NCBI RefSeq assembly: GCF_030164425.1
Contig: NZ_JASNJD010000005.1
Location: 62,001-126,000, forward strand
Reading direction: 5' to 3'
Length of the DNA stretch: 64,000 nucleotides
Source of the DNA: Pseudodonghicola flavimaris
Lineage (GTDB): Bacteria > Pseudomonadota > Alphaproteobacteria > Rhodobacterales > Rhodobacteraceae
This document shows, piece by piece, positions 36,203-44,363 of the stretch. A program made the position numbers and the translations under genes. How positions within the stretch are numbered: position 1 is the stretch's first letter; every line of letters starts with the position of its first letter. A model generated the notes under the pieces. It was not told where the DNA came from. It saw only the letters and a program-made list of their open reading frames with translations, and searched no databases.

Positions 36203-37320
36203 TCGAGCGCGCGGCAGTCCTGCGGCAACCAGCCGATCTCGACTTGTTCGCCCGGCTTCAGGCGGATCTGATCGGGTGCGTTGCGCGATTTGATGATGAA
36301 ATCATCGTTTCCGGCGACGCTGATGCGGGTGCGGAACACATCGCCCATGTAGATGAATTCCTTCACCTCGGCCTTGAGCAGATGCGCGCCCTCCTGCAGG
36401 CGGTCCTTGTTGACCTCGACCCGCTCGGGGCGGATCGACACCTTGGTGCGCTGGCCGACCTCAGTCACATTGACCGGCTTGCAGTCGATCAGCCCGCCAC
36501 CGTCGAGCTGCACCACAGCGTGCTCGCCCGAGATTTCCTTGACCACGCCTTCCAGCGTGTTGTTTTCGCCGATGAACTGCGCCACGAAGCTGTTCTTCGG
36601 GCTTTCATAGAGCTCATCGGGCGGAGCCAGCTGCTGGATCCGGCCATCGTTGAACACGGCGACCCGGTCCGACATGGTCAGCGCCTCGGTCTGGTCATGG
36701 GTCACGTAAACGGTGGTGATCCCCAGATCATGCGCCAGCCGGGTGATTTCGAACTGCATGTGTTCGCGCAGCTGCTTGTCCAGCGCGCCGAGCGGTTCGT
36801 CCATCAGCACCAGTTCGGGTTCGAACACCAGCGCCCGGGCCAGGGCAATCCGCTGCTGTTGACCACCCGAAAGCTGCGCCGGACGACGGCCCCCGAAGGC
36901 ACCCATCTGCACCATGTCCAGCGCCCGCTTGACCTTCTCCTCGCGCTCGGACTTGCCGATCTTGCGGACCTCCAGCGGGAACGACAGGTTTTCCGCCACG
37001 GTCATGTGGGGAAACAGCGCATAGTTCTGGAACACCATGCCGATGCCGCGCTTGTGCGGCGGGATGTTGTTGATGGGTCGACCGTCCAGCTTGATCTCGC
37101 CATGGGTGGCGGTCTCGAACCCCGCCAGCATCATCAGGCAGGTGGTCTTGCCGGACCCCGACGGGCCGAGCATCGTCAGAAACTCGCCCTTGGGCATGGT
37201 CAGGTTGAGGTCTTTGACGACTAGATTTTCGCCATCATAGCTTTTTTGCACACGTTCGAATTCAACGAACGCATCGTTGCTTGATGTAACAGCCAAAAGA
37301 GGCTCCCCGTCATTTGTCAT
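36196..37320 (-). CDS. ABC transporter ATP-binding protein (PotA-like)
   Basis: This 374-residue ATPase of type I importers has Walker A LGPSGSGKTTCLMMLAG, the Q-loop in GMVFQNYALFPHMTV, signature QLSGGQQQRIALARAL, Walker B LVLMDEPLGALD and the switch His in VYVTHDQTEAL. The C-terminal 110 residues form the TOBE/OB-type regulatory domain (VSIRPERVEVNKDR). It is the first gene of the five-gene importer operon, whose upstream region faces the divergent M24 gene. Paralogs serve spermidine/putrescine, and other substrates are possible. Confidence 0.92.
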   Translation of the reverse strand: MTNDGEPLLAVTSSNDAFVEFERVQKSYDGENLVVKDLNLTMPKGEFLTMLGPSGSGKTTCLMMLAGFETATHGEIKLDGRPINNIPPHKRGIGMVFQNYALFPHMTVAENLSFPLEVRKIGKSEREEKVKRALDMVQMGAFGGRRPAQLSGGQQQRIALARALVFEPELVLMDEPLGALDKQLREHMQFEITRLAHDLGITTVYVTHDQTEALTMSDRVAVFNDGRIQQLAPPDELYESPKNSFVAQFIGENNTLEGVVKEISGEHAVVQLDGGGLIDCKPVNVTEVGQRTKVSIRPERVEVNKDRLQEGAHLLKAEVKEFIYMGDVFRTRISVAGNDDFIIKSRNAPDQIRLKPGEQVEIGWLPQDCRALDA

Positions 37321-37438
37321 TTGCTGCGGTCTGCGCCGCTTTGTTCCTAAACTAAAACAAGGCCCGTGGCGCGACGCAACCCGTTTGCGGAGTTTCGAGG
37401 CAGATTCCGCGTTTCGACCAGCAAATAGGCAGAGTCAC

Positions 37439-37476
37439 TTGTGTTAAGGCGCTACGCGAACACAACATATTGTGTC
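37439..37476. promoter_or_regulatory. Three TTGTGTT half-sites between the importer operon and the M24 gene
   Basis: TTGTGTT (37439-37445) and AACACAA (37459-37465) form a perfect 7-bp inverted repeat. AACACAA is also paired with TTGTGT (37470-37475) across a 4-bp centre. The cluster sits in the 286-bp divergent region, 119 bp from the ATPase start and 131 bp from the M24 start. That is a good place for a shared operator of a GntR- or similar dimeric regulator, which is not encoded in the window next to it. Confidence 0.55.
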
Positions 37477-37606
37477 AGCAGTTCTTCCGAACCCAAATCA
37501 GGCCGCCCGGGAGCGTCCGGATGCCGCACCGGGCCTTTGTCCCCAGCCGCTCTTGTGCCCATATGGCCGGACAGCAAAACCGCCCGGCAACCTACAGGAG
37601 CCGCCG

Positions 37607-38791
37607 ATGAGCCCGATCGATCTGCCCTTCACCCCCGCCGAATATCAGCGCCGGCTGGCCCTGACCCGCGCCGAAATGGCCGCGCGCGGGCTCGACGCCC
37701 TGTTCGTGACCGACCCGTCGAACCAGGCCTGGCTGACCGGCTATGACGGCTGGTCGTTTTACGTGCATCAGGGGGTGATCGTGCTGCCCGATGCCGATCC
37801 GATCTGGTGGGGCCGCAACCAGGATACCAATGGCGCCCTGCGCACGGTCTGGATGGAGCCGGAACGGATCTGGGGCTATGCCGACAATTACGTGCAGTCG
37901 ACCGACCGCCATCCGATGCAGGAGCTGGCCGCGCGTCTCGCCGGTCTCGGGCTGGAGCAGGCCCGGATCGGCGTCGAGATGGACAATTACTACTTCTCGG
38001 CCAAGGCGATGGAGGTCCTCTCCGAGACTCTGGCCCAGGCCAGCTGGATCGACGCCACCGCGCTGGTGAACTGGCAGCGGGCGGTGAAATCCGCCGAGGA
38101 GATCGGTTTCATGCGCAAGGCTGCGCGGATCTCGGAAAAGATCGTCGACGGGCTGCTGGAACGGGTCGAACCGGGCGTGCCGAAGAACGAGGTGGTCGCC
38201 GAAATCTACCGCGATTCGATTCGCGGCGTGGAGGGTGCCTGGGGCGATTACCCGGCAATCGTGCCGCTGCTGCCCTCAGGCCCGGACGCCGCCGCGCCGC
38301 ATCTGACCTGGGACGGGCGGCCGTTCGAAACCGGACATGCCACGTTTTTCGAGATCGCCGGCTGCTATCGCCGCTATCACACCCCGTTCTGCCGCACGAT
38401 CTTTCTGGGCGAGCCGCCGGATTTCCTGAAACGCGCCGAAGCGGCGCTGATCGAGGGGCTGGAGGCCGGGCTGGACGCCGCCCGCCCCGGCAACCGCGCC
38501 TGCGACATCGCCAATGCGCTGGCCGCGCCGCTGGAACGTGCCGGCATCGAACGCGGCGCCCGCTGCGGCTATCCCATCGGGCTCAGCTATCCGCCCGACT
38601 GGGGCGAGCGGACGATCTCGCTCAGGGCGGAGGATGAAACCGTGCTGGAACCGGGGATGACCTTCCACTTCATGCCCGGGCTGTGGATGCTGGACTGGGG
38701 GCTGGAGATCACCGAGAGCATCCTGATCCGCGACGAGGGCCCGGCGGAAACCTTCTGCAACCGGCCACGGCAGATGTTCGTGAAACGCTGA
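37607..38791 (+). CDS. Ectoine-hydrolase-like M24-family protein (DoeA/EutD type)
   Basis: This 394-residue protein has the pita-bread fold of M24 peptidases/creatinase. The N-terminal domain is about 1-155 (AWLTGYDGWSFYVHQGVIVL) and the catalytic domain 160-394. The sequence pattern FFEIAGCYRRYHTPFCRTIF and GYPIGLSYPPDWGERTISLR strongly resembles ectoine hydrolases. At positions where metal-dependent M24 enzymes have Asp, Asp, His, Glu, Glu, only the last Glu (Glu370, EITES) is clearly kept, so it is probably metal-free, as I recall being described for EutD. CAGGAG precedes the ATG at 37607. It diverges from the importer operon; no DoeB/EutE deacetylase gene is in the window, so ectoine is not assured as substrate. 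Confidence 0.8.
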   Translation: MSPIDLPFTPAEYQRRLALTRAEMAARGLDALFVTDPSNQAWLTGYDGWSFYVHQGVIVLPDADPIWWGRNQDTNGALRTVWMEPERIWGYADNYVQSTDRHPMQELAARLAGLGLEQARIGVEMDNYYFSAKAMEVLSETLAQASWIDATALVNWQRAVKSAEEIGFMRKAARISEKIVDGLLERVEPGVPKNEVVAEIYRDSIRGVEGAWGDYPAIVPLLPSGPDAAAPHLTWDGRPFETGHATFFEIAGCYRRYHTPFCRTIFLGEPPDFLKRAEAALIEGLEAGLDAARPGNRACDIANALAAPLERAGIERGARCGYPIGLSYPPDWGERTISLRAEDETVLEPGMTFHFMPGLWMLDWGLEITESILIRDEGPAETFCNRPRQMFVKR

Positions 38792-38799
38792 CGAACAAA

Positions 38800-38822
38800 A
38801 GGCCCGGCGCACGGCCGGGCCT
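38800..38822. terminator. Bidirectional terminator between M24 gene and ilvE
   Basis: AGGCCCGGC (38800-38808) and GCCGGGCCT (38814-38822) form a perfect 9-bp stem with loop gcacg, between the convergent genes. On the minus strand it is followed by TTTTGTT, so it best terminates ilvE transcription; it may stop both. Confidence 0.7.
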
Positions 38823-38848
38823 CAACTTGCAGAACCTGTCGCGAGCGA

Positions 38849-39715
38849 TCAGCTCCGCACGAGTTTCTCGTAGCTTTCCGAGATGTCCCGGGTCAATGCG
38901 CCGACATCGAAACTGTAGTCGCCGATCTGCCCCACCGGGGTAACCTCGGCGGCGGTGCCGGTCAGCCAGCACTGTTCGAACCCTTCCAGCTCTTCCGGCA
39001 TGATGTGGCGCTCATGCACGGCGATGCCCTTGTCCTTCAGCATGCCGATCACGGTCTGTCGGGTGATACCGTTCAGGAAGCAATCGGGCAGCGGCGTGTG
39101 CACCTCGCCATCCTTGACGAAGAAGATATTGGCGCCGGTCGCCTCGGCCACATAGCCGCGGTAATCCATGAACAGCGCGTCCGAGCAGCCCTTCGCCTCG
39201 GCCGCGTGTTTCGACATGGTGCAGATCATATAGAGACCGGCCGCCTTGGCATGAACCGGGATGGTCTCTGGCGAGGGGCGTTTCCATTTGGCGATATCGA
39301 GCTTGGCGCCCTTCATCTTGGCGTCGCCGTAATAGTTGCCCCATTCCCAGCCGGCGACGGCCAGCCGCACCGGGTTGCGCGCGGCGGAAACGCCCATGTC
39401 CTCACCGGCCCCCCGCCAGGCCACCGCCCGCACATAGGCATCGGTCCAGCCGTTGGCCTCGAGCATGGCGTATTTCGCCGCCTCGATCTCCTCGACCGAA
39501 TAGGGGATCTCCATGTCGAGAAGCCGCGCCGAATTGCGCAGCCGTTCGGAATGCTCGACGCCCTTGAAGATCTTGCCGTTGTAGCAGCGCTCACCCTCGA
39601 ACACCGAGGAGGCGTAGTGCATTGCATGGGTCAGGATGTGTACATTGGCATCGCGCCAGTCGATCAACTGGCCATCCATCCAGATCTTGCCGTCGCGGTC
39701 GCCATATCCAGCCAT
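38849..39715 (-). CDS. ilvE: Branched-chain amino acid aminotransferase
   Basis: This 288-residue fold-type IV PLP transaminase interconverts leucine, isoleucine and valine with their 2-oxo acids. The PLP lysine is Lys157 in IPVHAKAAGLYMICTMSK. Other family parts are VHILTHAMHYASSVFEGERC, DYRGYVAEATGANIFFVKDG and LNGITRQTVIGM. The length suits the short alphaproteobacterial IlvE type. It is monocistronic, diverging from the MarR gene and ending at a strong hairpin. Confidence 0.94.
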   Translation of the reverse strand: MAGYGDRDGKIWMDGQLIDWRDANVHILTHAMHYASSVFEGERCYNGKIFKGVEHSERLRNSARLLDMEIPYSVEEIEAAKYAMLEANGWTDAYVRAVAWRGAGEDMGVSAARNPVRLAVAGWEWGNYYGDAKMKGAKLDIAKWKRPSPETIPVHAKAAGLYMICTMSKHAAEAKGCSDALFMDYRGYVAEATGANIFFVKDGEVHTPLPDCFLNGITRQTVIGMLKDKGIAVHERHIMPEELEGFEQCWLTGTAAEVTPVGQIGDYSFDVGALTRDISESYEKLVRS

Positions 39716-39831
39716 GTTACGCCTCCATCTCCTTGCGTGAGCCTCGAATCAAGCTTTACCTTTCTTGCGCGACATCCGCATATGAACGACAGAAAGTTGC
39801 GCAAAAGATGCGATTCGATACTGCTTCGCTC

Positions 39832-39860
39832 TTGGAATGTCAACAAGACTGACGTAAACT
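39832..39860 (+). promoter_or_regulatory. Possible promoter of the MarR-OmpR pair
   Basis: TTGGAA (39832-39837) and TAACT-like TAAACT (39855-39860) are spaced 17 bp apart, 34 bp before the MarR-type start. The match is reasonable but found by eye. Confidence 0.35.
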
Positions 39861-39893
39861 CCGCCGCGAGAGGTGAGAGGGGCTAGACAGACG

Positions 39894-40406
39894 ATGGCGG
39901 ATGGACGCATTGCCCAGGTGCAAAAGGGCGAGGACCTTCTGTTTCTGACCGACGAGCAGCTGCGTCAGGGGATCGAGGCGATGTTCTTCGCCTATCGCGG
40001 CTTCACCGCCGACCCGGACCGGATCCTAGGGGAAATGGCCTATGGCCGGGCGCATCACCGGGCGATCCACTTCATCAACCGCGCGCCGGGCACCACGGTG
40101 AACAATCTGCTGACCATCCTCGGCGTCACCAAACAGTCGCTGAACCGGGTGCTGCGGACGCTGATCGCCGACGGGCTGGTGGAAAGCTGTGTCGGCACCG
40201 CCGACAAGCGCGAACGCCATCTCTATCTGACCGACACCGGCCACGAACTGGAGGCGCGGCTGTCGGATGCGCAGCGCGCCCGCATGCGCGCCGCCTATCG
40301 CGAGGCCGGACCGGAGGCGGTGGCCGGGTTTCGCAAGGTGCTGGAGGCGATGATGGATCCGGATATGCGACGCTGCTACCTGCGACTCAGGGACAGCGCG
40401 GGATGA
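39894..40406 (+). CDS. petP: MarR-family regulator (PetP-like)
   Basis: This 170-residue winged-helix regulator has recognition region LLTILGVTKQSLNRVLRTLI and the beta-wing ADKRERHLYLTDTG, followed by a dimerising C-terminal helix. In Rhodobacter capsulatus a MarR-type PetP is encoded directly before the response regulator PetR, and the same two-gene order with a four-base overlap is seen here. A GTG 21 bp upstream is an alternative start; MADGRIAQV is preferred. Name and role rest on that synteny. Confidence 0.82.
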   Translation: MADGRIAQVQKGEDLLFLTDEQLRQGIEAMFFAYRGFTADPDRILGEMAYGRAHHRAIHFINRAPGTTVNNLLTILGVTKQSLNRVLRTLIADGLVESCVGTADKRERHLYLTDTGHELEARLSDAQRARMRAAYREAGPEAVAGFRKVLEAMMDPDMRRCYLRLRDSAG

Positions 40407-41104
40407 ACGCGCTCGACCCGCACCTGTTGATCGTGGACGACGACGAACGGATCCGCGACCTGCTGAAGAAATTCCTGCAGCGCAACGGCTTTCTGGTGAG
40501 CGCGGCCCGCGATGCGGCGCATGCGCGGCGGATCCTCGAAGGGCTGGAATTCGATCTGATCGTGATGGACGTGATGATGCCCGGCGAGGATGGCATCAGC
40601 CTGACCCGGTCGCTGCGCGAGACGATGACGACGCCGATCCTGCTGCTGACCGCGCGCGGCGAGACCGACGACCGCATCGCCGGGTTGGAGGCCGGGGCCG
40701 ACGATTACCTTGGCAAGCCGTTCGAGCCGAAGGAGCTGCTGCTGCGGATCAACGCGATCCTGCGGCGGATGCCGGAAACCCCGAGCGAACAGACCGCGCC
40801 GAAAATCCTGCAGCTGGGCCCGATCCGCTATGACATCTCCCGCGGGGAGATGTGGCAAGGCAGCGATCTGGTGCGACTGACCGCCACCGAAAGCCAGCTG
40901 ATGCGGATATTCTCGGCCCGCCCCGGCGAGCCGATCAGCCGCACCACCCTGGTCGAGGAACTGGGCCGCGACCGCGGCCAGGCGCAGGAACGGGCGGTGG
41001 ATGTGCAGATCACCCGGCTCAGGCGCAAGATCGAGCCTGACCCGAAGCAACCCCGCTACCTGCAGACGGTGCGGGGCGCCGGGTATATGCTGGCGCCCGA
41101 CTGA
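40403..41104 (+). CDS. petR: OmpR-family response regulator (PetR-like)
   Basis: This 233-residue two-domain regulator has a receiver domain (5-120) with acidic pocket LLIVDDDERIRDLL, phosphoacceptor Asp in LIVMDVMMPGEDG, and switch residues LLLTARGE and DDYLGKPFEPKELL. The OmpR winged helix (135-230) has RGEMWQGSDLVRLTATESQL and RAVDVQITRLRRKIEPDP. In R. capsulatus PetR was reported near the cytochrome bc1 genes and as needed for growth. Here no histidine kinase and no petABC genes are adjacent. It is coupled to the MarR gene by an ATGA overlap. Confidence 0.88.
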   Translation: MNALDPHLLIVDDDERIRDLLKKFLQRNGFLVSAARDAAHARRILEGLEFDLIVMDVMMPGEDGISLTRSLRETMTTPILLLTARGETDDRIAGLEAGADDYLGKPFEPKELLLRINAILRRMPETPSEQTAPKILQLGPIRYDISRGEMWQGSDLVRLTATESQLMRIFSARPGEPISRTTLVEELGRDRGQAQERAVDVQITRLRRKIEPDPKQPRYLQTVRGAGYMLAPD

Positions 41105-41150
41105 CCCGCCTCGGGGCGCCCCCCGGGCGCCGCCGCTCCGCGGCACATTT

Positions 41151-41183
41151 CGCCTTCGGCGAAGATATTTGCAGTCAGGAAAG
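41151..41183. repeat. Dispersed intergenic element, copy 5
   Basis: The core ccttcggcgaagatatttgc is followed by agtcaggaaag. It lies in the gap between petR and xseB, just downstream of the petR stop. Confidence 0.55.
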
Positions 41184-41296
41184 TCCCCGGGGCGATGGCG
41201 CCCGGAGGGGCACCCGCGATCCTGCCAACCGCTCGACTTTGCGGATCAGGTGTGATCTGAACGGGCGCGAGCGAGACAACGGACGAGGGCTGCGGA

Positions 41297-41539
41297 ATGA
41301 GCGATACGCCGGTCGAACAGATGAGCTTTGAACAGGCGATGAAAGAGCTGGAGGCGGTGGTCGGCCAGCTGGAACGCGGCGATGTGGCGCTGGACCAGTC
41401 GATCGCGCTTTATGAACGCGGCGCGGCGCTGAAGAAACGCTGCGAGGACGAGCTGAAGCGGGCAGAGGAAAAAGTCGCCGCGATCACGCTGGATGCCGAA
41501 GGCGCCCCCACCGGGACCAAGCCGGTCGAAGGGCTCTGA
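41297..41539 (+). CDS. xseB: Exodeoxyribonuclease VII small subunit
   Basis: This 80-residue, mostly helical protein, [20 protein letters not shown] then [20 protein letters not shown], carries the family core. It assembles with XseA into the single-strand-specific exonuclease VII; xseA is not in the window. Its stop is immediately followed by the ispA ATG, the usual xseB-ispA-dxs arrangement of proteobacteria. Confidence 0.95.
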   Translation: MSDTPVEQMSFEQAMKELEAVVGQLERGDVALDQSIALYERGAALKKRCEDELKRAEEKVAAITLDAEGAPTGTKPVEGL

Positions 41540-42406
41540 ATGTTCGCCGACCGTCTGGCCGGGGATGCGCGCCGCATCCAGGCCCATTTCGATCAGGTTC
41601 TGGGCCCGCTCGACGACCTGCCGGTGACCCGGGCGATGCGCTACGCTTGCGAGGGCGGCAAGCGGCTGCGCGGGTTTCTGGTGCTGGAAAGCGCGCGGAT
41701 GCTGGGGGTCGACCCGGCCCGGGCGATCTGGCCCGCCACCGGCATCGAGGCGCTGCATGCCTATAGTCTGGTGCATGACGATCTGCCCTGCATGGATGAC
41801 GACGATCTGCGCCGCGGCCGGCCCACGGTGCATGTGAAATGGGACGAGGGCATCGCGGTGCTGGCCGGCGATGCGCTGCAGGCGCTGGCCTTTGAGCTGG
41901 CCGGGCATCCGGATTGCGGCGATGGCGCGGTCCGGGCCGATCTGGTGCTGAGCCTCGCCCGTGCCTCCGGCGCCCGCGGCATGGTGCTGGGTCAGGCGCT
42001 GGATATCGCGGCGGAGACCGCCGAGATGCCGCTGACGCTCGAGCAGATCACCCGGCTGCAGGCCGGCAAGACCGGGGCGCTGATCGAATGGTCCGCCTGC
42101 GCGGGCGCCCGGCTGGCCGGCGCGGAGACCGCGCCGTTGAGCCGTTTTGCCACCGCGCTCGGGCTTGCCTTTCAGATCGCCGATGACATCTTGGATGAGG
42201 AAGGCGATGCCGAGAAGGCCGGCAAGCGCCTGCGCAAGGATGCCGAGGCCGGCAAGGCGACCTTCGTGTCGCTGCTCGGGCTGTCCGGCGCCCGGACGCG
42301 GGCGGCAGAGCTGGTCGAGGAGGCCGGTGCCGCGCTGGAGCCCTATGGCGCGGCGGCGGAGTGCTTGCGGCAGGCCGCGCGCTTCGTTATCTCGCGCGAC
42401 AGCTAA
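41540..42406 (+). CDS. ispA: Farnesyl diphosphate synthase (short-chain polyprenyl synthetase)
   Basis: This 288-residue trans-prenyltransferase condenses DMAPP with two IPP to farnesyl diphosphate for quinone side chains, undecaprenyl phosphate and carotenoids or hopanoids. The first aspartate-rich motif is [19 protein letters not shown] and the second [26 protein letters not shown] at the N-terminus is the IPP-binding region. It starts on the base after the xseB stop and is followed 28 bp later by dxs, so supply of C5 units and their condensation are co-expressed. Confidence 0.95.
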   Translation: MFADRLAGDARRIQAHFDQVLGPLDDLPVTRAMRYACEGGKRLRGFLVLESARMLGVDPARAIWPATGIEALHAYSLVHDDLPCMDDDDLRRGRPTVHVKWDEGIAVLAGDALQALAFELAGHPDCGDGAVRADLVLSLARASGARGMVLGQALDIAAETAEMPLTLEQITRLQAGKTGALIEWSACAGARLAGAETAPLSRFATALGLAFQIADDILDEEGDAEKAGKRLRKDAEAGKATFVSLLGLSGARTRAAELVEEAGAALEPYGAAAECLRQAARFVISRDS

Positions 42407-42434
42407 TCCCCGCCCCGAAAGGAGGCGCCAGAAG

Positions 42435-44363
42435 ATGCCAGACAGACCCAAGACACCGCTTTTGGACCAGGTCCACAGCCCCGCCGAGATGAAACGGCTG
42501 AGCGACAGTCAGTTGATCCAGCTGGCGGCGGAACTGAGGGCCGAGACGATTTCGGCGGTGTCGGAGACCGGTGGCCATCTGGGCGCGGGCCTGGGGGTGG
42601 TGGAACTGACCGTGGCGCTGCATGCGGTCTTCGACACGCCGCGCGACAAGATCATCTGGGACGTCGGGCATCAATGCTATCCCCACAAGATCCTGACCGG
42701 GCGACGTGACCGCATCCGCAGCCTGCGGCAAAAGGGCGGGCTGTCGGGCTTCACCAAACGGTCGGAAAGCCCCTATGACCCCTTCGGCGCCGCGCACAGC
42801 TCGACCTCGATCAGCGCGGCGCTGGGATTCGCCGTGGCCCGCGATCTGGGCGGCCAGGTGCCCGAGGGGCTGGGCGACGCCATCGCGGTGATCGGCGACG
42901 GCGCGATGAGCGCCGGCATGGCCTTTGAGGCAATGAACAACGCCGGTCATCTGAAGAAGCGGATGATCGTCATCCTCAACGACAATGAGATGAGCATCGC
43001 GCCGCCGGTCGGGGCACTGTCGTCCTATCTGTCGCGGCTCTATGCCGAGGAACCGTTCCAGGAGCTGAAGGCCGCCGCCAAGGGCGCGGTGTCGCTGCTG
43101 CCCGAGCCCTTCCGCGAAGGCGCCAAACGCGCCAAGGAGATGCTGAAGGGCATGGCGATGGGCGGCACCCTGTTCGAAGAACTGGGGTTTTCCTATATCG
43201 GGCCGATCGACGGCCATGATCTGAACCAGATCCTGCCGATCCTGCGCATGGTCAAGGCCCGCGCCACCGGGCCGATCCTGATCCATGCGCTGACCAAGAA
43301 GGGCAAGGGCTACGCCCCCGCCGAACGCGCCCGCGACAAGGGCCATGCGACGGCGAAGTTCGACGTGCTGACCGGGGAGCAGAAAAAGGCCCCCTCGAAC
43401 GCGCCGAGCTATACCTCGGTCTTCGGTCAGGCGCTGGTGGAGGAAGCCACCCGCGACGACAAGATCGTGGCGGTGACCGCGGCGATGCCCGACGGCACCG
43501 GGCTGAACCTCTTTGCCGAACGCTTTCCGTCGCGCTGTTTCGACGTGGGGATCGCCGAACAGCATGGGGTGACCTTTTCCGCCGCGCTGGCGGCGGGCGG
43601 GATGAAACCCTTCTGCGCGATGTATTCGACCTTCCTGCAGCGCGGCTACGATCAGGTCGTGCATGACGTGGCGATCCAGCGGTTGCCGGTGCGCTTCGCC
43701 ATCGACCGCGCCGGGCTGGTCGGCGCGGATGGGGCGACCCATGCCGGCGCCTTCGACATCGCCTTCATGGCCAATCTGCCGGGCATGGTGGTGATGGCCG
43801 CCGCCGATGAGGCGGAGCTGAAACATATGGTCGCCACCGCCGCCGCCCATGACGAGGGGCCGATCGCCTTCCGCTATCCCCGTGGCGAAGGCGTGGGGGT
43901 GGACCTGCCCGCGCGCGGCGAGGTGCTGGAGATCGGCAAGGGCCGGATGATCCGCGAAGGCGGCCGCGTCGCGATCCTGTCCTTCGGCACCCATCTGGCC
44001 GAGGTTCTGAAAGCCGCCGAGGCGCTGACCGCACGCGGCATCAGCCCGACCGTCGCCGATGCGCGCTTCGCCAAACCGCTCGACCGCGATCTGATCCTGC
44101 GGCTCGCGGCGGAACACGAGGCGCTGATCACCCTTGAGGAGGGATCGGTCGGCGGCTTCGGCTCTCACGTCGCGCAACTGCTGGCCGACGAGGGGGTCTT
44201 CGACCACGGGCTGAAGTTCCGCTCCATGGTCCTGCCCGATATCTTCATCGACCAGGCCAGCCCCGAAGACATGTACCGTACCGCCGGCATGAGCGCCGAT
44301 CAGATCGAGGCAAAGGTGCTGGAGGTTCTGGGCGTCACGTCGATTGCCGGGAAGCGGGCGTAG
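42435..44363 (+). CDS. dxs: 1-deoxy-D-xylulose-5-phosphate synthase
   Basis: This 642-residue thiamine diphosphate enzyme condenses pyruvate and glyceraldehyde 3-phosphate in the first step of the MEP isoprenoid pathway. Key parts are [20 protein letters not shown], the ThDP motif [15 protein letters not shown], the catalytic region [20 protein letters not shown], and the C-terminal transketolase domain ([20 protein letters not shown]). The start at 42435 follows a GGAGGCGCC ribosome site; longer open frame upstream overlaps ispA. Its TAG stop shares a base with the GTG start of the Mrr-type gene. Confidence 0.97.
   Translation: MPDRPKTPLLDQVHSPAEMKRLSDSQLIQLAAELRAETISAVSETGGHLGAGLGVVELTVALHAVFDTPRDKIIWDVGHQCYPHKILTGRRDRIRSLRQKGGLSGFTKRSESPYDPFGAAHSSTSISAALGFAVARDLGGQVPEGLGDAIAVIGDGAMSAGMAFEAMNNAGHLKKRMIVILNDNEMSIAPPVGALSSYLSRLYAEEPFQELKAAAKGAVSLLPEPFREGAKRAKEMLKGMAMGGTLFEELGFSYIGPIDGHDLNQILPILRMVKARATGPILIHALTKKGKGYAPAERARDKGHATAKFDVLTGEQKKAPSNAPSYTSVFGQALVEEATRDDKIVAVTAAMPDGTGLNLFAERFPSRCFDVGIAEQHGVTFSAALAAGGMKPFCAMYSTFLQRGYDQVVHDVAIQRLPVRFAIDRAGLVGADGATHAGAFDIAFMANLPGMVVMAAADEAELKHMVATAAAHDEGPIAFRYPRGEGVGVDLPARGEVLEIGKGRMIREGGRVAILSFGTHLAEVLKAAEALTARGISPTVADARFAKPLDRDLILRLAAEHEALITLEEGSVGGFGSHVAQLLADEGVFDHGLKFRSMVLPDIFIDQASPEDMYRTAGMSADQIEAKVLEVLGVTSIAGKRA

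Noticed and set aside
36196-37320. Naming the importer genes potA, potB, potC and potD
   Set aside because: The ATPase and binding protein are PotA/PotD-like, but the permeases are atypical and the neighbouring M24 protein points to another substrate. Gene symbols were therefore withheld.
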